From contig NC_058501.1 of NCBI RefSeq assembly GCF_020382885.2, forward strand, positions 310,001 to 374,000: a stretch of 64,000 bases of DNA, in the 5' to 3' direction. Shown here one piece after another: positions 1 through 10,659 of the stretch. Below the pieces are notes generated by a model. The model ran no database searches. It saw nothing but the letters and a program-made list of their open reading frames with translations, and was not told where the DNA came from. Position 1 is the first letter of the stretch; every line of letters starts with the position of its first letter. The translations under genes and the position numbers were made by a program. This DNA is from Scatophagus argus. Its lineage: Eukaryota; Chordata; Actinopteri; Scatophagidae.

Positions 1-1155
1 TGTACAGTTGAACTGCGTGGAGTAATGGAGTGTGTCTTCAACCTGAGCCTTAAACTGAGGCTGGTAGCACAACTCTAGAAGACCTCCTGTGTGGTATCAG
101 TACCCAAGACACCGCACGCTAAAGACCTCAACAGCTTTAGGCCTGTGACTCTCATGTCCCATCTGATGAAGACACTGGAGAAACGGGTCCTGGGCCACCT
201 CCGCTCCATGGTGGGCTCTGCGATGGGCCCACTGCAATTCGCCTACCGCGCTGGCATCGGAGTGGAGGACACGGCCACCTACCTGCTTCACCGCACTCTC
301 TCTCACCTGGAGAAGTCCGGCAGCTCTGTGAAAAGCTTATTCTTTGATCTCTCCAGTGCGTTCAACACCATACAGCCGGTGCTCCTGAGGGGCAAGCTGG
401 AGGTGGCAAGGGTGGGCTCTGACCTGACAGAGTGGATCCTGAATTACCCCAGTGCAGGAAGGGCCAAAACAAGCTCTATCTTCTGAGGAAACTGTGGTCT
501 TTGGGAGTGAGGGGGCCACTCCTGAAGACCTTCTATGACTAGGTGGTGGCGTCCGCCGTCATGTGTGGTCTGCTAGAGCAGCAGCATTACAGAGAGGGAG
601 AGAAAGACACTGGACAAGATCATCAAGAAGTCCAGCTCGGTCCTGGGCTGTCCTCCGAACAGGAGGTGGGGGACAAAAGGGTCCTGACTAAACTAACATC
701 TATGCTGGACCATGAGTCTCACCCCGTGCAGGACACCCTGTCTGCTCTGGAGAGCAGTTTCAGTGACAGACTGATTCACCCTCACTGTGCGAAGGAGATA
801 TTCCACAAGTCTTTCCTTCCTCCTGCTGTCAGGCACTACAATGACCTCTGTTATCCATCTGCAGTCACCAAGTGCAATACTGTTAGTTGATTACTGTTAG
901 TCTCTCACTGTACAGTAATTATTAGAACTTTGTAGCTGAGTTCTGTCAGATAGGTAGGTTTATTTGATATTTATTTTTATATTTCTTTCTATTTTTAATT
1001 AAGATAAGAAAATCTACTCTTATTCTTCATTTCTTATATATATTTCTGATTGTAACTCTTATGCCAGTGCTGTTCTTGTACCCTGCTGTTGTAACACTGC
1101 AATTTCCCCTTTGTGGGACAAATAAAGGTTTTCTTATCTTTATTGTATCTTATTT
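1..1155 (+). mobile_element. Degenerate L2/CR1-type LINE, 3' part
   Basis: The plus strand encodes reverse transcriptase fragments of the fish LINE type with the SAFNTIQP motif. Positions 91-456 give the NSFRPV, LQFAYR and [12 protein letters not shown] blocks. The frame then jumps to the C-terminal part (about 460-890, ending in a FLPPAVRHYND-like segment), so the middle of the RT is deleted. A 3' UTR follows, with AATAAA at 1121-1126 and a short CTTAT-rich tail near 1150. The copy starts left of the window. Premature stops show it cannot encode a working polyprotein. The exact clade is from memory of fish LINEs and was not tested. Confidence 0.85.
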
Positions 1156-1169
1156 CTGTCATTATCTCA

Positions 1170-2200
1170 GCTTACAGGTCGATTGTCAGATGCACCAAAG
1201 TGGTCTTGAAGCAAGTGAAAACCTGGACAGCAGAAGCCATCTGCAACCGACAGCAACCACACCAACTTGGAGGAGTATGCATCATCAGTGGCTAGCTACT
1301 TGGCAAGTACATCGCCAACGCCACTGTCTTCAAGACCATCACCACACATGTCGAACAGGATGACTGTAGAAGTCCATATGCTGCTGAGGACATCAGACAG
1401 AGCCCTCAAACCTGGTGACCAGGCATCAATGAGTCAAACTGTCGTGGGCCATCAGTGCAAAGCGTGCACACGGCCACAGAATTCGTGACCACTTCACTAT
1501 TGCACTTCACTATTGCACGGCACCGCTCAACGGATGATATCATCACCACTGCACTTTACCTGGCTTTCACACACCTAGACAAAAAGGACTCCTATGTTCG
1601 AATGTTGTTCATATTTTTCAGTTCAGCATTAAACACCATTATCCTTAAACATCTGGTTGGAAAGCTGTGCATGCTGGCCCTGAACATCTCCTGAACACCA
1701 GAATCCTGGACTTTCTAATTGAGAGACCACAGTCCGGATAGACAGCAACATCTCCAGCACCACCGCACTGAGCACTGGAGCCCCACAAATCTGTGTGCTT
1801 AGCCCTCAGCTGTTCACACTGCTCATGACTCATGACCATGTGGCAATGCACAGCATGAATCGCATCATTAAGTTCGCTGATGACACGACTGTGATGGATC
1901 TCATCAGCAAGAACATCAGATCAGCTTACAGAGAAGAGATGCAATGTACAATGAACTTGTGCAAAGTCAACAACATGTCTCTGAAGGCCAAAGAGATGGT
2001 TGTGGACTTCAGAAGAGTACAGAGTGACCACTCTCCACTGAACCTCAACAGCTCCACATACAGATCGTCAAAAGCACCAAATTCCTCTGTGCCCATTTGG
2101 CAGAGAACCTCATCTGTTCCCTCAACACCAGTTTTGAATATATTTTGTAATAAAATAATATACAGCACAACATCTAAGCTAAACGTAAAAATTTAACTTG
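1170..2200 (+). mobile_element. Degenerate LINE copy (second family), RT remnants
   Basis: Translated plus-strand pieces show LINE reverse transcriptase blocks: a [21 protein letters not shown] segment near 1525-1590, a decayed S-A-L-N-T-I-I motif near 1620, and the FADDTTV box near 1871-1890, followed by a VVDFRR segment near 2000. An upstream piece at 1175-1240 (RCTKVVLKQVKTW) matches the linker before the RT in the same elements. Several frameshifts and stops separate these blocks, and the sequence becomes AT-rich after about 2110 without a clear tail. It is adjacent to, but different in sequence from, the LINE at 1-1155. Confidence 0.75.
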
Positions 2201-2270
2201 AAAGTGCTTTATCCACCTTAGCAAAACAATATAAGTTAACATGCCTTGCAACTAAGATAATGTTATGGTC

Positions 2271-2710
2271 TAGAGCTGCAATAAATAGTTGATTAATCAT
2301 TTACTTATAACTGGCTGCAAAAACTTTGAGGAACGATGAATCATTTCCATTGTTTTTCAAGAAATATTCAAGATTCAAAGCTTTTATTGTCATATGCACA
2401 TTAAGGAAGCAGGTTTCCCTGTACAGTTAAGTAAATATGGCAAAGATTTGAGGTTCCTACGGTTTAAAAGTAAGGATTTTCTGCTTTTCTTTGTCATTTT
2501 ATGATAGTAAATGACAAGTCTTCGGGTTTGTACTGTTGGACAAAAGAAGCAATTCAAAGGTGTGAATTGCTTTGGGCTTTGGGCTCTGAAACTGGAATGA
2601 ACTTTTTTCACAGCTTTTTGAGATTTTATAGACTTAATGATTAGCATACTAAACATGAAAATAAACAGTAGATTAATCGATAATGAAAATAAATGCTACT
2701 TGCAGCCCAG
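2271..2710. mobile_element. hAT-like non-autonomous element (MITE)
   Basis: The ends are imperfect inverted repeats: TAGAGCTGCAA at the left and, on the reverse strand, CTGGGCTGCAAG at the right. Both are followed inward by GATTAATC-type sequence, as in the fish repeat that begins AGGGCTGCAAC. Flanking 8-mers TTATGGTC (2263-2270) and GTATGCTC (2711-2718) agree at 6 of 8 bases and could be a decayed 8-bp TSD. There is no coding capacity. A LINE 3' tail is nested inside. Confidence 0.55.
2370..2432 (-). mobile_element. LINE 3'-tail fragment nested in the MITE
   Basis: Read on the minus strand, this short piece is a typical LINE 3' end: ATATGACAATAAAAGC followed by TTTGAATCTTGAA. It is a very short 5'-truncated insertion inside the 2271-2710 element. 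Confidence 0.5.
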
Positions 2711-2899
2711 GTATGCTCTGGTAATCGGATGGTATGTTATCACCTGAAGGACTTTATATCATTGTGTCATTCTACATCTTTTATCAATAACTCATACAGG
2801 ATGTTGAAGTTCATCATGAAGACAAGAAAAAGAAAAGCAAAGAAAGAAGCATAATCTCAGTTTGTTTGACTGTCCTGTTGTAGACTCTGTTCACTGGTC

Positions 2900-5010
2900 G
2901 TAGTAACTGAATGTTTGCAAGAACATGAAGGAGGAGGTGGAAAAAAATGATGCTTTATCAAGCTTTAAGTCAGCTATAAGATGTCATTTTGGGCATCAAA
3001 CAGGATTCCTACAAGAGGAAAATGGAGGAATACCTGACGGACAACAAACCACGGCAGATGTAGAGGGGCATCCAGGCCCTAATCAACTACAAAGGCCACC
3101 CCCTCCTACATCCTCCAGCAGCAGCACACTGGCAGAGAAGCTGAACAGCTTGTTTGCCCAGTTTGAGACCACCAACACTCACCTGCAGTCACCGCCTCCC
3201 CCTGGTTCCCGCACCTCATCCCTCTCTCTCCAGGAACATGAGGTGAGGAAAAACGTGAAAGTAATGAACCCCAGGAAAGCTGCTGGCCCTGATGGTATCC
3301 CGGAGGCAGCGATCAAAGGATGTGTAGACCAACTGGCAGGGATCCTCATCAAGCTCTTCAACCTCTCTCTGACACATGCCACCATCCCCACATCTGAAGG
3401 CTTCCGTCATTGTCCCATCCCCAAAAAACCTGCCATTGACAGCCTCTATGGTTACAGACCCATAGCCCTGACATCTGTAATCATGAAATGCTTGGAGCGA
3501 TCAGTTTCCCAGCACATCAAAGACTGCCTCCTTCCCTCCCTCGACCCACACCACTTTGCATACAGGGCAAACCGGTCCACAGAGGACACCGTCGCCCTAA
3601 CTCTTCACACAGCGCTGCACCACCTGGAGAACAAGAAGAACTATGTGAGGATGCTCTTCGTGGATTACAGCTCAGCATTCAGTACAATCATTCTGGACAT
3701 CCTCTTCAACAAACTCCTGCAGAGATCCCCCTCCCCACCTGCACCCGGATTAAAAACTCCCTGTCGAGCCACCCACAGTCTGTGAAACTTGGGTCCCACC
3801 ACTCCCCGACACTCAGCACCGGCTCACCTCAAGGCGTCTTGAACCCTCTACTGTACACCCTGTAAACCTACGACTGCTCTCCAACTCACCCAACCAACCA
3901 CATCATTAAATATGCTGATGACACCACTGCGGTTGGACTTATCTGCGATGAGGAAGAGACAGCATACAGGGCTGAGATAGAGAAACTGTCACTCTGGTGC
4001 TCAGAAAACAACCTGACCCTGAACGCCCATAAGACAGAGGAACTTATTATGGACTTCAGGAAGCACAGACAGGACCACACCCCTGTCCTCATAAATGGAG
4101 AACAGATGGAAACTGTCACCATCTTCAGGTTCCTGGGCACAATGATCTCCGAAGACCATTCCTGGACCTACAACATCAAGACCCTGGCTAAGAAGGTTCA
4201 GCAGCGGCTACACATCCTGCGTGTCCTCAGGAAGAACAACCTGGACTTGGAGCTGCTGCTGGCCTTTTATCACTCCTCTGTGGAGAGCGTGCTAACATAC
4301 TGTCTGAGTATGTGGTACACATGCTCCACAACTGAGGACAGGAAGGTGGTGCAGAGGATCATAAACACTGCCCAAAGATCACCAGCTGCCCTCTGCCCAC
4401 CCTGGAACACATCTCCACATCCTGCTGCCTCAGGAACACCAAGGCCATCATGGGAGACCCCACACATCCCGCCCAGACCTTGTTTGACCTGTTATCCTCT
4501 GGTAGGCGTTTCAGATCAATCAAGTCCCACACCAGCAGACTGAAAAACAGCTTCTTCCCCTGAGCCATACGGACTGCCAATACCCATGGACACACACATA
4601 TGGACTCCTATAAGACCCTCCCCCCAACAGTACTGAACAACAACCACAACCTACCTCCTTCTGCCTCTTAATGTTTACAGTTCCTTAACCTGCGCAAATT
4701 TGTTTTCATTATGTTCCATTTCACACTGCACTATTGTCTATACGTATATATATATAATTTCATTGCATATTGCACTATTTGTTTACAGTTTTTCATAGCA
4801 TACTGCACTATTTGTCTACAGTTTTTGGTACACATCCTCTTGTTGCCAGAGATGTCCTGTGACATTTCTGTTTTTCTGTTATGTTGTTTTTGATATTTAT
4901 TTATTTTCTTTTTTAATTATTCTTTGTAGTGTACAGTGGCTCTTTGGAAGCACTCCCCTCGCTTTCGTTGTACCATGCACAATGACAATAAAGACTATTC
5001 TATTCTATTC
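2900..5010 (+). mobile_element. LINE copy with long RT region and 3' tail
   Basis: A 286-codon open stretch (2925-3785) carries the linker MNPRKAAGPDGIPE and RT blocks YGYRPIALTSVIMK, HHFAYRANRSTEDTV and FVDYSSAFSTI. A frameshift near 3725 moves the reading to other frames. The catalytic box YADDTT is at about 3909-3926, and the C-terminal RT part runs from 4049 (MDFRKHRQDH) to about 4540. The 3' end is at about 4980-5010, with ACAATAAAGAC followed by (TATTC)n. It resembles Rex1/L2-like fish LINEs. Frameshifts make it inactive. Confidence 0.85.
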
Positions 5011-6243
5011 TTTTCCAGCATATGAACACAAGAAAATGGTAACAGGATGTGGAGTGAAAGAATGTGCATGAGTGCATGATGGCTTACACAACAGCTAACA
5101 TCTAACATATTCCTCTATCTACAACACCATCGTGAGGACAAACTACAGTTGTCACCTGACAAATGAGCAAAATGCCAAACAACTCTTAAGCATGCGGCTC
5201 TTCTTTTGGCAATAAGTCAGCACGCAAATAACAAAAGCCCTGGTATTTTCATTATCAAAGACTTAAGTCTATGTTTCGTAGTCAAGAACATGAATCTTGA
5301 AAACTTGTGACATGGGGTCCCAAATGTGACATTCCTTCCTGTACACAGTTGTACAAATCTGTAGGTCTTGCCATGTGTGAGGGTGAGAAGTTAAAGGCTA
5401 AAAAAAGCTTTCCAAAAGGCTTAGTGACTCAAAACAACTACAGACATGACTATCACAGCCCCCATCAACAACAATCATTTCCGAACAGCAGGACATGTTG
5501 TGAACTATTGATGCTGTGAACGGTCAAATTGGCTGTGGATTTTCAACAGAAGATCAGACATTAGTCAAATTCTTCATATGTGTAAACTTGTCAATAAACT
5601 AGATTCTTCAGGACACTTTATAAACTTTACTCTTATTTGCTCTAATTTGTCATCCAAGTTTCAAGAAGACAGGGATTTGCTTGTTTACTCACGTCTCAAC
5701 AGTAAAAGTTGCCATTGACAACCATTTTGAGAAACTGGCAATCAATTATTTGGCCTTTTATTAATGACTTTTTAATTTAAAACAGGGACCACAAACAGCA
5801 GCAACTTACATTTCAATGCTGCTGTGACAATCGAAGAACCAGATAACTCTGTGTGTGACAATGCTGCACGCACTGGTGCGTTTACTCAAGTGTGCACTGC
5901 TTTAGAGTCAGTCAGCTTAAGATGTTTGTGGGATGAAAGTTTGAAGTTTGGGTAATCTGCCTGCATCACAAACAAACTCATTAAAATGTGGGAAAAAACT
6001 GAACTTCATTCAACTTTCTACTTATACTCCACTGCAATTCATATCAACATATTGGACTTTTTACTCCATTTGATGGCTTAAAGAATGTTTTATTTTAAAT
6101 TAAACTAGTCAATAATATAGTACAGCTGAAATAATCAGTAGATTCATACCTTGCCATATAAGGTGACAAGAAAGGGAAACCATACTCTTAGTTTCAGCAA
6201 CTATAAGATGATGCCTTCTTGCAAGCCTGGCAAACACTTTAAA
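5011..6243. other. Unassigned intergenic DNA
   Basis: I see no credible coding exon, RNA gene or transposon end. Short open frames here lack domain-like sequence. Confidence 0.5.
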
Positions 6244-6480
6244 AAGTTAGGGTTGAGCCTATCACAAAAATACAATTTTTCTTTAAATTAAGAGATTTTT
6301 GCATTTTGCAATCTAGTCTACAGAATAAGGGAAAGGCTGCAAAAAATAAAAACCACTTTTAAACATTAGTGTTCAGCTTGTCACAGAAATGCACATTTTT
6401 TTTGAGTTAAGACATTTTGATATATTAATTGTGCATTTTGCACTATAGTCTGCAGAATAAGGAAAAGACTGCAAGAAACT
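6244..6480. repeat. Diverged tandem duplication, unit about 120 bp
   Basis: Two adjacent units share, in the same order, a GTTnnGnTTnAGCnTnTCACA segment, a CATTTTGCA(A/C)T segment, TAGTCT(A/G)CAGAATAAGG and AAGnCTGCAA. The first unit ends near 6345 and the second near 6478. It is an old local duplication with no coding content. Confidence 0.6.
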
Positions 6481-6871
6481 ACAATTACCATCTTGCAGTT
6501 GTATGCTTCTTCACACCAGTCAACTTACCGGTCTCGTTAAAGTGAAGGTGTCCACATTGATGATGCATATGTGAGGTCATAGTGACCTTGATGTTTGACA
6601 AACAAAATCTAATCAGTTCATCCTTGAGTCCAGTTGGTCATTTTGTCAGACCCAACAACCACCCAAGAACATGATGCTTGACTGGAGAACCAAGGCTATC
6701 ACTGGTGCAGAGGAATTAAAAAAGAAATGGTTGAAATACATGCCATACATACAAGAAGGAATAGATAAAATCTCTCAGACCTTAGTTTGTTTTCATTCTT
6801 ACTTTGATGATCACATTATGATTGCACAGAATCTAATGTCTATCAAAGTGCATCCTGAGTTTCATTCCTAG

Positions 6872-6950
6872 TAGATAGATGGATAGATAGATACTTTATT
6901 GATCCCAAGGGAAATTCAAGTAGCAGATGTTACAAAAATGTTACAAGTTA
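6872..6950 (-). mobile_element. LINE 3'-tail fragment
   Basis: On the minus strand this reads GAATTTCCCTTGGGATCAAT, then AAAGTATCTATC and further CTAT repeats. This is the standard 3' terminus of fish L2-type LINEs. Only the tail is present, so it is a strongly 5'-truncated insertion. Confidence 0.7.
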
Positions 6951-8170
6951 GATTACCAGATATATTTCCCCGCCACCTTTGATTTCTACAGGGATTGGTT
7001 GATCTTCAATAAAACACCATTTTTGAATGCTGTATTACTTTACAATAAAGAGAAAACATCTGACCTCGGGTGTACTGACATTCTCCATACACCTTAGTCA
7101 GCCACCAACCCCAATTTGCATAAGTAATGTGGTGAATGCTGCCATTCACTTGCATTATTTAACATGAGCAACATTAAGAGGAAGCAAGAATGTGTGTCTA
7201 GTTAATGGACAGATGCAAACAGATTCAGATCCAGATTAGGCTGTGGCAACTGAAGCAAAGGCACGTCCCCTCAGAATTAAAGAAGTTTCAGCTGAATGGA
7301 TGTAGAGATGTACATGCAGAGGAACAAGACCATGAGAGAAACTAAAGAATAAAGAGAAAAATAAGTCATGTTGAAGTTCACTGTAATTTTTGGATTCTGA
7401 AGTTGTAAAACTCATGTGTCAAAGATGTCACACAGTGTGAGCTTGTCACAGATGCGATGTCATTCGGGGAAAAAGGCCATTGTCTCTGACTTTTGTGGTT
7501 AAAAGACAGACTGTTAAAATCACTCCAGTGGTAAAAACAAGCCAAAACTTTACTTAACATTGTTCTTGTTGGATACAAGATTACCTGAGAGTCAGAGAAC
7601 ACTAAAGGTCTGGCACTGAAATAAAGCTATTTCTAAATGATCCACTCCCACTGTGCACGAAGTTTGGGATCTAATTGACAAGATCCGACTTGATATTACA
7701 ACCTATTTTTGAGTTGGTGACACATATCCATGTGTATTGTGAAATATCTGACATATTATAATGATAATGTCATTTTACACCACAATTTACAATATTTCAG
7801 TGTAACATAAACAACAAGGAGCAACAACATAAACATAACACAAAACAATATTGCTTTAGTCCTCTGTAGCTCAATGACACTGCAGTTGTGTGGATTACAT
7901 GCAATTAGCTATGCACATCCTCACTGGTGTGTAAGACTTTTTTAATAGAAGGATTATCTTAGTAAATTTATCCTTTCTCCAATCTCTCCATTAGGGCCTA
8001 TTGATTAAGTGGACAAATGATTCAACAACACTACATGCAAATAGCTTAATATTTCCAACACCTGATTTAAAAACAGAAAGAACTAAAATATGAAGTAAAG
8101 CAGAAGTGTTTTGTAAGAAAGGTCCAAGAAAAACAGTAACCCCACTGTCTGTCAAATAGGCAACAATTTC
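6951..8170. other. Unassigned intergenic DNA
   Basis: No exon with splice sites and no transposon ends could be recognised. Open frames here are short and of low complexity. Confidence 0.45.
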
Positions 8171-8173
8171 AAA

Positions 8174-8395
8174 TCACATCATCTTTGGTTGAGCAACGAC
8201 AGAAGGGGACCTCGGAGACGCATACAGACAGTGACAAAGGTCATGATTTTTCCCGCTGTGCATCAGCACTAGTCTCATCTGAGCCCTGTTCCTTATCTTG
8301 GGGCATCCATCGCCCAGCAACTGAGTGACCATGTCCCTCACCTCCACGGCAGGGTAAGGGCTGTGGTTGATGCAGTAGCTATGCTACCGTCAGCT
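8174..8395 (-). other. Orphan open frame, possible terminal exon
   Basis: A minus-strand frame of about 70 codons is open from a stop near 8395 to TGA at 8174-8176. It has non-repetitive, charged sequence (for example RDMVTQLLGDGCPKIRNRA) and AG dinucleotides suited to a splice acceptor upstream. I do not recognise the protein, and chance openness in a GC-richer stretch is possible. It lies downstream, on the same strand, of the promoter-like region at 8.9-9.9 kb. Confidence 0.2.
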
Positions 8396-8849
8396 GCCAT
8401 ACATAGCAGATAAAACGCTGCAGCTCCACAGAGGACAATCGGGGGTTGCTAGCTGCTTTGACACCTAAAGCCTTTGCTACTCACGCGACACACAAGGATA
8501 AACCCAAATACTGCACAGTAAAGGATACCAACACCTTTCGTTCATGCAGCAACACACCCATTCATCTCCTATCCCTCCCTCCGGTTTGGTCCGCCGGTAA
8601 CCTCCCCCACTCGCTGTCTTGCGTTAACTTAAGCAGGTGGTGATGCTATTGAAACTTGCCCAGATACACATACGCATCGATCATTATTTGACTCGCTATT
8701 CGGTTACCTGTTAGAAATTGCTCAGTCGAAAGGTGGACCAAACGGGTAGAGGTTTGGTAACGGTTGACTTGGAGGACACCACGTTATTAAAACGGGATAA
8801 CGTTATGTAGTCCATTATAATGCACTTCGGGGTATTTGAATGTCTCAAT

Positions 8850-9930
8850 TGTTAAACGGGGTCCACTGCCAAACACCGACGTTAACCCACATATTCCATC
8901 AGAGACTGCCCCTACCCCACTGGCCATCTTAACAGCAGTGGCGGAGAAATTGGGGACACGAGGCCGCCTGACGGGGGCGAATAACGTAGGAATTATCTTG
9001 CACTGTTACCACTGATAGAACGTCAAGGCTTTAACACATATTGCAGACAGGAACCAGCTGCAGCTTGCTCCGTATTCACACATTAACAAAAGAGACAACT
9101 CGACCGGCTAATTCTTACCTCAGGCGGTGTGTCTAACCAAGTTCCGCGTAGCAGCCATGTTCGGAACCCTCTATCTCCCTCCGTCCAAACGAACCGAACC
9201 CCCTCCCCCAGATCAGTTGTCCCTCGTTCACAGCAGAAATCCAAGTAATGTGGTGTAGAACTTTTGTCGATAAAATCCCGATTAAATTTGTTTCCAGTAA
9301 TGATGCGTTATTCGTCCGAGCTCAGAGAGGTTGTCGATAGGAACTGACTGCCGAGGAAGTACAACTAGACGTGCTTAAGGGGAGGTGGGCAACCAGCCGC
9401 CTCATCCACGGACACCTCGAACTCGGTTTTCTTTCTGATCAGCAAACGTAATTTATTTGACTTTTCTCAGATATACAACAGGCCACCTTTCAGATAACGT
9501 AGGCCAGCTGGATTAGTAAACCCGTCAGCTTGTTCAATTAATTTAAAAGCAACGAGCTAACGTTAGCTTAGATAGCTATTTGCTAACATGCTAACAGCTG
9601 GATGTCTAATAAAACACTGCCATTGGAATTTGGAGGAAGACAGTCCGCACACAGCAGGCTGCTTGACGGGCGACGGCCAGCCGATGGTCTGCAAGAGAAA
9701 CTAGGCAGACGGTATGAAAAACTAATTTTTTTGCAGGCACAGCTACAACTAGCTATGCTGGCCATCCCCTCCGTGATGTTAATGTCGGTCAAAGGAGAGG
9801 GGCTGCATTGAGAGCGCACTCCCGACACCAGGCAAGTACGGCCCAGCGCGTTCCAGAGAAATTTCCCACAAAATGGCTGCCAAAACAAATCTACCGCGGA
9901 CACTACACAGTCGGTTAATCTTCTAATGGA
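8850..9930. promoter_or_regulatory. CpG-containing promoter-like region
   Basis: CpG dinucleotides are much denser here than in the AT-rich flanks. On the minus strand, a segment ending at 9119 has a good translation-start context (AACATGG, near 9157) and a strong donor CTGAG|GTAAGA. The frame closes after 12 codons, so it would be a 5' UTR exon or an upstream ORF. A plus-strand ACAAAATGGCTGCC near 9868 resembles a YY1-type promoter element. I cannot assign the gene it would serve. Confidence 0.35.
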
Positions 9931-10404
9931 AATGTGTTTGAGTAGTTTTCATGTAACAGAAAATAGCATCTGAAAGCACATCGTTCGAACAATATTGTGC
10001 AGGCTAAAGATAAATAGGCACATTCGGTGCAAGCTGAAAAACTTAACTGAACAAAACTAAATCGATTCCTCTGCGCGTAGTTTCTGTCGGTAGCAATGTA
10101 TAAACTCGTCTGTCTCAAAAGTCAATATCCCCCAAACAAAGGGCTGCAGCCAGTTCCACACCCAGTTCTGACTAATACTAGCATAGAAAATTTGTTCATT
10201 TCAGATGGAGGTGACGGTCCTGCACTAACAATGGGGACCACTTCTGGAAAAGGAAACTGCAACAGGAGGTCGTTATATGCATTTAGAACCAAAAACATGT
10301 TCACCGTGAATGCCTGACAAAATGCCAAATTTTATTTACAGTTTAAACGTAAACAACTGCTGTAGGTAGCCATACAAGACCATTTTGTCAAAGATTACAA
10401 CCAG

Positions 10405-10634
10405 TCAAAAACAATAATCAAACATTTTATTAAGACAAAATTCGGTTATGTGAAAGAGTTTCAAGAATACATTGTACATTAAAGCCATTCAATTTCACAC
10501 TTTGTCAACACTCACTGTATATTACTGGTATCAAATTATTGGGAGAGGAGGGCAATAGACAACACAAATGGTACAAAACAGAGATGGTGCTTAAAAAATG
10601 GCCATTGGTTTTCCCGCACTTTTTTCCCCACACC
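10405..10634 (-). other. fbl: Predicted fbl 3' UTR
   Basis: This follows the fibrillarin stop codon on the minus strand and leads into the poly(A) signal. The right edge is the stop codon; the left edge (cleavage site) is an estimate placed about 20 bases after AATAAA. Confidence 0.6.
10426..10431 (-). terminator. fbl: fbl poly(A) signal AATAAA
   Basis: TTTATT on the plus strand is AATAAA on the coding strand. It lies about 205 bases after the fbl stop and is followed by T-rich sequence. Confidence 0.65.
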
Positions 10635-10659
10635 TCACTTCTTCTGTTTTGGTGGAGGT
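10635..10659 (-). CDS. fbl: fbl exon 9 (coding part)
   Basis: After the acceptor CTTCTCCTCAG, 25 coding bases complete the split arginine codon and encode PPPKQKK and TGA. This is the expected fibrillarin C-terminus and fits the phase left by exon 8. No equivalent sequence occurs closer to exon 8. Confidence 0.88.

Noticed and set aside
53-4543. Host genes in the LINE ORFs
   Set aside because: All long frames match retrotransposon RT or endonuclease blocks and are broken by frameshifts.
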